Origin: Acidobacteriaceae bacterium
GTDB lineage: Bacteria > Acidobacteriota > Terriglobia > Terriglobales > Acidobacteriaceae
NCBI GenBank assembly: GCA_003139975.1
Contig: PLHN01000190.1
Location: forward strand, 1-5,563
Reading direction: 5' to 3'
Length of the DNA stretch: 5,563 nucleotides
Under the pieces are notes generated by a model. The model saw only the letters and a program-made list of their open reading frames with translations, did no database searches and was not told the origin of the DNA. This document shows, in pieces, positions 1 to 5,353 of this stretch (the first letter of the stretch is position 1; each line of letters begins with the position of its first letter). Position numbers and translations under genes: made by a program.

Positions 1-123
1 GTGTCCGTATTGCGTGATCTTCAGTGCAGTCCAGTGCCGGTCGCGGAGCGCGGCGATCAGGCCGGCGACGACGCTGGTTTTGCCGACGCTGCGCGTGTGC
101 CCGCCGATGACGATAATGGACAT
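1..123 (-). CDS. P-loop NTPase of the SIMIBI (MobB/BioD-like) type, N-terminal part only
   Basis: The first 41 residues are visible; the gene continues past the left edge. It opens with a short hydrophobic beta strand (SIIVIGG) followed directly by a phosphate-binding loop, GGHTRSVGKTS at residues 7-17. The spacing, a Gly then five residues then GKT, is like the loop of dethiobiotin synthetase and related SIMIBI NTPases rather than the classic G-x4-GKT. A helix (VVAGLIAALRD) and a second strand with a Lys (ALKITQYGH) follow, as in MobB, the molybdopterin-guanine dinucleotide accessory protein. The ATG at 121-123 is the only good start, because the P-loop begins six residues later. A GGAGG lies about 16 bases upstream, too far to be a normal ribosome binding site. 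ATP or GTP binding is well supported; the substrate and pathway are not known. Confidence 0.8.
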   Translation of the reverse strand, partial: MSIIVIGGHTRSVGKTSVVAGLIAALRDRHWTALKITQYGH

Positions 124-190
124 GGTCAGTAGTCGCCAGCCTCCGCGCTCACAAGCAGACTTTCCCAAACTCAAGTCGAAGAATGACGTT

Positions 191-281
191 AAGTTATTGA
201 TTCTTAAATATTTTACGAATAAGTCCTTATTTCTCAAAGATCTGGCGATCGAAGGCGCTAAATCTTTGATTCTAAAAGACC
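191..281. repeat. Three degenerate 18-bp direct repeats in an AT-rich intergenic island
   Basis: Three copies start at 191, 221 and 260. Their cores are TTGATTCTTAAA (197-208), TTATTTCTCAAA (227-238) and TTGATTCTAAAA (266-277), each preceded by AA(G/A)T plus two bases. The offsets are 30 and 39 bases. The surrounding stretch, roughly 185-280, is clearly AT-richer than the flanking genes. The copies lie upstream of the P-loop gene and beyond the 3' end of lpxD, so they could be operator sites or a degenerate dispersed repeat. The rest of 124-349 shows no gene, and I see no convincing terminator for lpxD there. Confidence 0.6.
210..237 (-). promoter_or_regulatory. Predicted sigma-70-like promoter for the P-loop gene
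   Basis: On the minus strand, TTGAGA (232-237, five of six matches to the -35 consensus) is followed after 16 bases by TAAAAT (210-215, five of six matches to the -10). It lies in an AT-rich island and would start transcription near 203, leaving a leader of about 80 bases before the ATG at 123. The -35 box falls inside the middle copy of the repeat at 191-281. This is prediction by consensus only. Confidence 0.5.
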
Positions 282-349
282 GGACCTAGGGGGGCGACAA
301 AATGACACTCACCAATCGCGCTTTGAGATGACAGCCATCACCGACTTCA

Positions 350-1345
350 CTAACCTTTTTCTTTGGCTGACCTCGCCAAGAACGCCAATTCCTTAAGATA
401 CTCCCGGATGGGTCGAGCCGGAGTTCCCCAGAAAACCACGCCCTTGCCGCGAATTACCTTCTTGGTTGGAATGCCGCTTTGCGCGCCGAGGATCGCGCCT
501 TCCTCAATACGCACGTGATCGGCGATGCCAACCTGTCCTCCGATAATGACGTTATCTTCGACGACTGCGCTGCCAGAAAGGCCAGTCTGCGCGGCGATTA
601 CGACATCTTCACCGATTTGAACGTTGTGCCCGACGTGAACCAGGTTGTCGATCTTCGTTCCTCGGCGAATGCGCGTCTCGTCGAGCGCGCCGCGATCAAC
701 CGTCGAGTTCGCTCCAATCTCAACGTCGTCTTCGATCACGAGCCGTCCGACCTGCGGGAATTGCTCGTAATGGCCGCTCTGCTCGTCGCGCACGTAACCG
801 AATCCCTCACTGCCGAGCACGGCTCCAGCTTGTACAACCACGCGATTGCCGAGCACGGTGCCAGAGTAGATGGTCACATTGGCATCGATACGGCACTGGG
901 CGCCGATTTCGACTCCATCGCCGATGACGCAGGCTGCCCCGATCGTGGTTCCTTCGCCGATTGTGACTTGTTTGCTGACGATCGCGCCAGCGGCGATGTC
1001 GACGTTGCCCCCGATTGTCGATGCCGCGACGATGGCGGAAGGATGAATTCCGCGGCCTTGGGCCGTAGCAGCGCCGAGAAGCTTGGCGGCTCGTGCGAAG
1101 CTCAGGCGTGGCTGAGCGGCAATGAGCAGAGGCTTGGAGGCCGATGCCTTCGCGGCAAACTCGCCCGCAATAACAGCGGCTGCAGAAGAGGCAAGCGCGG
1201 CGTCGAGATGCTTCGGGTCGTCGACGAAGACCAGGCATTCGGCGCCAGTCGATTGCAGGCTCGAAACAGTTGTCACGGCGATGTTGCCGTCGCCGAGCAG
1301 ACGGCAGTTCAACTTCTCTGCGAGGTCGCGGAGGGTCGTTTTCAT
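350..1345 (-). CDS. lpxD: UDP-3-O-(3-hydroxyacyl)glucosamine N-acyltransferase LpxD
   Basis: This 331-residue cytoplasmic enzyme transfers a 3-hydroxyacyl chain from acyl-ACP to the 2-amino group of UDP-3-O-acyl-glucosamine, the third step of lipid A synthesis. Residues 1-98 fit the N-terminal uridine-binding domain, with a DPKH motif at 43-46 where NPKY is common. Residues 100-305 are hexapeptide repeats (IGEGTTIGAACVIGDG and similar) that form a left-handed beta helix, and a short C-terminal helix follows. Family landmarks are present: GFGYV at 181-185, DRGALD at 217-222 and VGHNV at 238-242. His240 aligns with the catalytic His239 of the E. coli enzyme. Length is normal (about 340) and nothing is broken. 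The ATG at 1345 is well placed for the family, although only a weak GAAG precedes it. It is the last gene of the run peptidase, acyltransferase, lpxD, 97 bases after the acyltransferase stop. Confidence 0.96.
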   Translation of the reverse strand: MKTTLRDLAEKLNCRLLGDGNIAVTTVSSLQSTGAECLVFVDDPKHLDAALASSAAAVIAGEFAAKASASKPLLIAAQPRLSFARAAKLLGAATAQGRGIHPSAIVAASTIGGNVDIAAGAIVSKQVTIGEGTTIGAACVIGDGVEIGAQCRIDANVTIYSGTVLGNRVVVQAGAVLGSEGFGYVRDEQSGHYEQFPQVGRLVIEDDVEIGANSTVDRGALDETRIRRGTKIDNLVHVGHNVQIGEDVVIAAQTGLSGSAVVEDNVIIGGQVGIADHVRIEEGAILGAQSGIPTKKVIRGKGVVFWGTPARPIREYLKELAFLARSAKEKG

Positions 1346-1442
1346 GGCTTCTACATTGTCGCGTCAGCGAGGGCTGCGCGCAAACGCAGACAGGGTGGTT
1401 CATTCGCAGTCAAGCGGAAGGCGAAAGCCCAGAGCTAAGAGC

Positions 1443-2411
1443 CTAATACAGCGGTTTCTCGCCCTCTGGGCGCGTTTTCCAGCGGCGATGGACCCAGAGC
1501 CATTGGTCGGGATAACGCCGGACGTAGTCCTCGATCACGCCGGTGAAGCGTGCAGTGTTGGCGACGACGTCGGCCTGGTCGTCGCCGGTGCGGATCAACT
1601 CTACTGCAGGATCGAAGCGCAGGATGTATCTACGGGTCTTCTCGTCCCAGATCGTGAAGCCCGGAACGACAGCCGCGTCAGTGCGCAGGGCGATGCGTGC
1701 CAGTCCGCTCGCCGTGCAGGCGGGAATTCCGAAGAAATCGACGAACACACCTTGCGGCGGAGTCATGTTCGTATCCATGAGGATGCCCACGGCTTCACCG
1801 GCGCGCATCGCCGCCAAAAGTCCGCGAACAAAGTCGTCTTTGCCCACAGTTCGGTTGCCGTGCATGGTGCGATAGTGATCGACCAGCCGGTTGAGGTACG
1901 GATTGTCGAGGGGACGCATGACGATCCACAGAGGATGGCCCTGCAACGAGTGCGCGAAGGCGGAGAGTTCCCAGGCTCCGAGATGGCCGGTGAGAAACAG
2001 AACACCTTTGCCGCGGGCCAGGGCGCGTTCGTAGTTTTCGAGGCCGTCGTAGACGATGATGTCAGAGACGTTCTCGCGGGTGTAGGTGGGGAAGAGACAG
2101 ACTTCTGCGAGTTGGCGGCCGAGCGAGACGAATTCTCCGCGCAGGATGCGTCGGCGGTCTTGATCGGACATGTTAGGGAAGGCGAGAGTGAGATTGCGGA
2201 TGCCCACAGCGCGCAGACGGGGATGAAGGTGGTAGACGGTCAATCCAATAGCGATGCCGATGGCGCGTGCGACACGCCGGGGAACGAGGCCCAGAAGCTT
2301 GATCCAGGGCCAGACCAGGGCGTATTCGAGGCGTTCTCGCACTAGCCGGAGTTTAGGGGTTGAGCGCTTCGGAAGCAAGGCAGCTCGAGCGACTGCAATG
2401 TCGTGTCTCAA
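1443..2411 (-). CDS. LpxL/HtrB-type lysophospholipid (lipid A) acyltransferase
   Basis: This inner-membrane enzyme family transfers an acyl chain from acyl-ACP to a lipid A precursor such as Kdo2-lipid IVA. The 322-residue product has an N-terminal hydrophobic segment (about 47-62), then KGVLFLTGHLGAWE (135-148) with the catalytic HX4E pair His143/Glu148. Family landmarks include RPLDNPYLN (166-174), LMDTN (211-215), VDFFGIPA (224-231) and the C-terminal PDQWLWVHRRWKTRP (301-315). Length is typical. Which secondary acylation it performs cannot be told. The TTG at 2411 lies 19 bases after the peptidase stop, with GAGG only two bases before it. A GTG at 2342 (residue 24) would give MRERLEYALVW, closer to the usual short N-terminus, and the first 23 residues look unlike the family, so either start is possible. 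It sits between the peptidase and lpxD. Confidence 0.92.
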   Translation of the reverse strand: MRHDIAVARAALLPKRSTPKLRLVRERLEYALVWPWIKLLGLVPRRVARAIGIAIGLTVYHLHPRLRAVGIRNLTLAFPNMSDQDRRRILRGEFVSLGRQLAEVCLFPTYTRENVSDIIVYDGLENYERALARGKGVLFLTGHLGAWELSAFAHSLQGHPLWIVMRPLDNPYLNRLVDHYRTMHGNRTVGKDDFVRGLLAAMRAGEAVGILMDTNMTPPQGVFVDFFGIPACTASGLARIALRTDAAVVPGFTIWDEKTRRYILRFDPAVELIRTGDDQADVVANTARFTGVIEDYVRRYPDQWLWVHRRWKTRPEGEKPLY

Positions 2412-2430
2412 CGCCTCACGCGTCTTCGGC

Positions 2431-4344
2431 CTATTTTGCTTTGATGATCTCGCTCAACTCGTCCGGTTTCGAAGCATCGCGCACCAAATGTGGATACTGC
2501 TCTCCGCCGTGGTAGTCGAACTTATAAGTGTGAAGGTAGTCGGCGTTCTCAACCAGCAATTCAAGCGGCGTCGAACTGGTCTTAGCTTCTTTCAATGCGT
2601 CGCGCAGAGAGTCATCCGAAAACGCCCTGCCGTTGACCGCAATAACTTTCATTCCCGATCCAATGCCGGCTTTCGCTGCCACCATGCCCTCAATGGTATC
2701 GACGATGACGCCATCCCGGTGGAGCAGCAGGCCGATCGAGTAGGCGGCGTCGATGCCATTGCGTCCCTCTTCGGCCCTTTCCAGTTCCGAGCGCTTGTCG
2801 TCATACGTCAGCTTCCAGCCGCTGGCTTCGAGGCCGGCCAAGGGCGCGCCGGGACCGTGGTTGGTCAGGCGTTCGGTCCAGAACTTGTCCCAATCGTAGG
2901 GAGTGACCTGATTCAGCGTTTTGACCACGTCCTCGAAGCTGTAAGTTTTGACCTGCGGAGGCCCGCTTTCGCCGCCGTAGAACAGGCGGCAAAAGTCATC
3001 CATCGATTTGGCGCCGTGCGTCTCCTGACGGATGATCATGTCGACCCAAAGCCAGTTCAAAACGTCTTCGTCGTAGTAATCGACGGTTCGACGCCAGGAT
3101 TCCCACTGCGAGGGACCTCCTTGCATGGCGGGCACACCATCGGCTGTATCCTGCAGGTTGCGCCATGTGCGGCCCGGCGTGTGATCGAGGCGGGCCGCAA
3201 TTCTCGCGACGTTATCGCGAAATTGCTCGGGCGTGCGGATACCGCTGCGCGCGCTGAGAACATCGCCCAGGTACGAAGTCAGGCCTTCATATACCCACAG
3301 CAGGTCATCTTGCATGGGCTTCTGATAATCGGGAGTGGCTAGGTCCGCGGGACGGCGGTATTTCCCGTTCCATGAATGAACGTATTCGTGCGATAGCAGC
3401 CCCGCGGCTAACAGGCGCTGGCCGGGATCGACCAGCGCGCGCTCGGCGCTTCGGCTGTCGTTCGATTCGTGGTGCTCCAGACCGAAATGCGCCACGTGGT
3501 CGCTCAGGCTGTAGAGGAAGTGATAATCGCGGAAATGTTGTGCGCCGAAGAGTTTCTGAGCCTGGCCGGTGAGGTTCTTGTAGTGATCGAAGACTTCAGG
3601 CGGCGCCTCGAGGGCGGCGGCGCTGTCGGCGGCAATGTCCAGTTCCTGCGGGGGATTGTCGCTCAGGGGAACAACACGGAAGTACTCACCCGAGATCACC
3701 GGCGAATCGACGAGCATGGTCAGCGCAACGGGCTGAAACTTGATTTCTCCGGTCGCTTGAGCCTGCTCCTCGACCGGCAGTGGGGTCGCTGACTTCCAAC
3801 CAGGAGGCAGGCGCAAGCTGGCCTCATACGATAACTCGTCGCTCGTCCAGCCAGCGGGATAGAGCAGGACGGTGTTCCAACTGACGACCGCCATTTTGTC
3901 GGTCGCAGAGGCCGCGCCGGTGTACATACCACGGCTGCCGGCCCCAGGAGACACAAAGTCCAGTGCGGCTTCGATCCTAGAGACTCCTGCGGGGACTTCG
4001 ACGTGGAACGTCCAGCCATCGACCAGATCGCGGCGCCACTTCAGGGACTGGCCATTGGCGGTGAAGGTGAGGCCGGTAAGATCCTGAATCGGCCCGGTAG
4101 GCCCGTGCTCGCCGGGAATCCACTTTGGATAATAGAGGGTCAGTGTTCCGGGCGCGGCGGGAATGGTAAGCCGCGCGTGGAAGATCTTGCGGGCAGCTTC
4201 GCTGGCATCGAGCGAGAGTGTGATTCGCGGGGCTGATCTTGGCGTCGCGCCTTTTGGTGTTTTCTGCGCTTTCTGCGACACTGCGAGCGCACCGCAGATC
4301 AGAAACGCCACACAACAGCGGATTACAACGCGTCTAACTTTCAT
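2431..4344 (-). CDS. Secreted M61-family (glycyl aminopeptidase-like) metallopeptidase with PDZ domain
   Basis: With the ATG at 4344 the product has 637 residues. A TTG at 4383 would add 13, but the ATG has a good ribosome binding site and starts a classic signal peptide: basic MKVRR, then a hydrophobic run to about residue 22. No convincing lipobox is seen, so export to the periplasm or outside is likely. Residues 40-220 form the beta-rich N-terminal domain, with PKWIPGEHGPTG at 73-84. The zinc site is HEYVH at 319-323, with Glu353 in LWVYEGLTSYLGD the likely third ligand. GLEHHES (288-294) matches the family motif just before the catalytic region. Residues about 533-610 form a PDZ domain with a typical GSGMKVIAVNGR stretch. 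It resembles complete bacterial M61 proteins. The natural substrate is unknown; aminopeptidase activity on Gly or Ala substrates is inferred from the family. It is first in the run leading to the acyltransferase and lpxD. Confidence 0.93.
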   Translation of the reverse strand: MKVRRVVIRCCVAFLICGALAVSQKAQKTPKGATPRSAPRITLSLDASEAARKIFHARLTIPAAPGTLTLYYPKWIPGEHGPTGPIQDLTGLTFTANGQSLKWRRDLVDGWTFHVEVPAGVSRIEAALDFVSPGAGSRGMYTGAASATDKMAVVSWNTVLLYPAGWTSDELSYEASLRLPPGWKSATPLPVEEQAQATGEIKFQPVALTMLVDSPVISGEYFRVVPLSDNPPQELDIAADSAAALEAPPEVFDHYKNLTGQAQKLFGAQHFRDYHFLYSLSDHVAHFGLEHHESNDSRSAERALVDPGQRLLAAGLLSHEYVHSWNGKYRRPADLATPDYQKPMQDDLLWVYEGLTSYLGDVLSARSGIRTPEQFRDNVARIAARLDHTPGRTWRNLQDTADGVPAMQGGPSQWESWRRTVDYYDEDVLNWLWVDMIIRQETHGAKSMDDFCRLFYGGESGPPQVKTYSFEDVVKTLNQVTPYDWDKFWTERLTNHGPGAPLAGLEASGWKLTYDDKRSELERAEEGRNGIDAAYSIGLLLHRDGVIVDTIEGMVAAKAGIGSGMKVIAVNGRAFSDDSLRDALKEAKTSSTPLELLVENADYLHTYKFDYHGGEQYPHLVRDASKPDELSEIIKAK

Positions 4345-4348
4345 GGTG

Positions 4349-4355
4349 CCCTCTC
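4349..4355 (-). promoter_or_regulatory. Ribosome binding site that decides the M61 peptidase start
   Basis: GAGAGGG on the minus strand lies four bases before the ATG at 4342-4344. It favours that codon over the in-frame TTG at 4383, which would place 13 extra residues before the signal peptide. Confidence 0.65.
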
Positions 4356-4381
4356 TCGGAAGTAACAGCGGAAGAAATAGC

Positions 4382-4409
4382 AATATATCAGGGAAAACGG
4401 TTGGGTCAC
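4382..4409 (-). promoter_or_regulatory. Predicted sigma-70-like promoter for the peptidase-acyltransferase-lpxD run
   Basis: On the minus strand GTGACC (4404-4409, four of six -35 matches) is followed after 16 bases by TATATT (4382-4387, five of six -10 matches). It lies in the 75-base gap between the HEAT-type gene stop and the peptidase ATG, and predicts a start near 4374 with a leader of about 30 bases. It suggests that the peptidase and the genes behind it are transcribed independently of the HEAT gene. Confidence 0.45.
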
Positions 4410-4419
4410 AGGAGTTGCA

Positions 4420-4944
4420 CTAAATGCGCTCGAGGTGGTGTAGCAGCTTGCGGCTGCGCGCCTTCATTGCAGGCGTGCCATTCTGCATGGCCTTGCGGAG
4501 AACCTTGATTGCGATGTCTCGAATTGCCCGGTCGTCGTGGGCCAAGTCAGCAAGTCCCTGAAGAGCGGAGGTTTTCACGATGGAACTCGAAGCTTCCAGG
4601 TAACGGTTCATCAAAGACGCCGCAGATTGCCGCTCCGTTGCGCTCAGGGAGAGCCGCGGAACCATCGCCGCTAAATGCCATTGCAGTTCTTGCTGCTGGG
4701 TTTCGGCCATCAAAGCCAGCAATTCATCCTTGTGTGGCTGGAGCAGTACAGGAGTCTTCCTCGAGACCTTCTCGGCGGCATCGGCCGCTCGCATCCGAAC
4801 CAGCGGATCGTCGGACCGCAAACCGGCGATCAGTTCGGGAAACAGGCCCGGATCTTTGGACACGATTGCCGCTACCTGGTCAGCGCGGCCAATCGACCTT
4901 CGATCACCGCCGCCCAGAAGAGCGAGTATGTTTTGTCGCGTCAT
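4420..4944 (-). CDS. Small HEAT-repeat-like protein of unknown function
   Basis: The 174-residue product (from ATG 4944) is almost entirely helical, with no signal peptide or membrane segment, so it is probably cytoplasmic. It opens with GGGDRRSIGRADQV, which I recall as a signature of a widespread small bacterial family annotated only as HEAT-repeat proteins. Then come HEAT-like helix pairs: LRSDDPLVRMRAADAAEKV (about 42-60), QQELQWHLAAMVPRL and SSIVKTSALQGLADLA. It ends in TPAMKARSRKLL. Such repeats usually bind protein partners; no enzyme motif is visible. A GTG at 5055 would add 37 residues and overlap the nucleotidyltransferase remnant, but that extension (rich in Pro, Ser and Cys) does not look like a conserved domain. 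The ATG start lacks a clear ribosome binding site, so the start is less sure than the frame. Confidence 0.8.
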   Translation of the reverse strand: MTRQNILALLGGGDRRSIGRADQVAAIVSKDPGLFPELIAGLRSDDPLVRMRAADAAEKVSRKTPVLLQPHKDELLALMAETQQQELQWHLAAMVPRLSLSATERQSAASLMNRYLEASSSIVKTSALQGLADLAHDDRAIRDIAIKVLRKAMQNGTPAMKARSRKLLHHLERI

Positions 4945-4996
4945 CGAGCGGGATAGTACTACTTTCGAGGGCTCGTATTCGTCGCAGGGATGGATG

Positions 4997-5278
4997 CTAA
5001 ACGTTCCCGGCCCGCAAATCTGAGCCTGGACGGGCGAGGGTGCCCGTCGCTCCACTGGATTGTGGCACTAGCACTACTCCGAACTGCTCGCCTACGGCGA
5101 AGGTCTGGGGGAAGATTTGCATGACCTGTTGGGGGGTTGCGTCGGTCGAAACGTCGTAGTCGGCGGGCTCGCGGCCGAGCAGCAGATCGCGGACACAGCC
5201 ACCGGCGAAGAAGGCCTGGTGGCCGTGGTCGCGTAGGGTGCGGACGATTTCGGCGGCGTGTTGTTTGGCGCTAGACAT
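4997..5278 (-). pseudogene. Truncated CCA-adding enzyme / poly(A) polymerase head domain
   Basis: The 93-residue frame begins as a class II nucleotidyltransferase of the tRNA CCA-adding/poly(A) polymerase family. It has AGGCVRDLLLG (25-35), ADYDVSTDATP (39-49) with the catalytic Asp40 and Asp42, and then FPQTFAVGEQFGVVLV (56-71). Intact relatives have about 400 or more residues and continue at once with the (E/D)VATFR strand and then the neck, body and tail domains. Here residues 72-93 (PQSSGATGTLARPG...) are unrelated, run through a GC-rich palindrome and stop at 4997. No remains of the missing part are seen in any frame on the left side; the next gene is a HEAT-type protein. The catalytic residues are intact, so decay may be recent, or a short protein may still be made. 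Without the third carboxylate and the base-recognition domain, it should not work as a CCA enzyme. It is divergent from tsaD. Confidence 0.75.
5029..5048. repeat. GC-rich palindrome at the truncation junction
   Basis: GACGGGC (5029-5035) and GCCCGTC (5042-5048) form a perfect 7-bp stem with a 6-base loop, GAGGGT. No T-run follows on either strand, so it is not a standard terminator. It lies just after the end of recognisable nucleotidyltransferase coding sequence and looks like a REP-type hairpin element, though copy number cannot be seen from one window. Confidence 0.55.
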
Positions 5279-5318
5279 CGGTAGTTAGTCGGCGGTCACG
5301 TAAACTAAAGAGCTGGAG

Positions 5319-5346
5319 GCTGCGAGCTGCGAGCTTCGAGCTAGAA
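5319..5346. repeat. Heptamer tandem repeat in the tsaD leader
   Basis: Four consecutive 7-base units, GCTGCGA, GCTGCGA, GCTTCGA and GCTAGAA, end seven bases before the tsaD ATG. The first two are identical and the others drift. They fill much of the 75-base gap between the divergent nucleotidyltransferase remnant and tsaD. They also leave no room for a normal ribosome binding site, as no purine-rich SD motif is seen between the repeats and the ATG. Confidence 0.6.
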
Positions 5347-5353
5347 ACCCATT

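Noticed and set aside
14..289. 91-residue plus-strand open frame over the P-loop gene and the AT-rich island
   Set aside because: Its first third is antisense to the P-loop N-terminus; the repeated L(I/F)LK peptide comes from the DNA repeats, and no ribosome binding site or homology is evident.
327..339. Possible terminator GATG/CATC hairpin after lpxD
   Set aside because: The stem is only four base pairs and no T-run follows on the minus strand.
479..1438. 319-residue plus-strand open frame opposite lpxD
   Set aside because: It lies antisense to a clearly recognisable LpxD, has low-complexity Asp/Ala/Arg composition with no domain, and is typical of a GC-rich shadow frame.
1346..1442. Possible internal promoter for lpxD (TTGACT in the 97-base gap)
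   Set aside because: There is a good -35 match on the minus strand, but no acceptable -10 box at 16-18 bases.
1122..2345. 407-residue plus-strand open frame opposite the acyltransferase
   Set aside because: It spans the lpxD/acyltransferase gap antisense to both genes and shows no recognisable motif; the minus-strand frame carries all family motifs.
2254..3342. 362-residue plus-strand open frame opposite the peptidase
   Set aside because: It is antisense to the M61 catalytic and PDZ regions, with no coherent domain.
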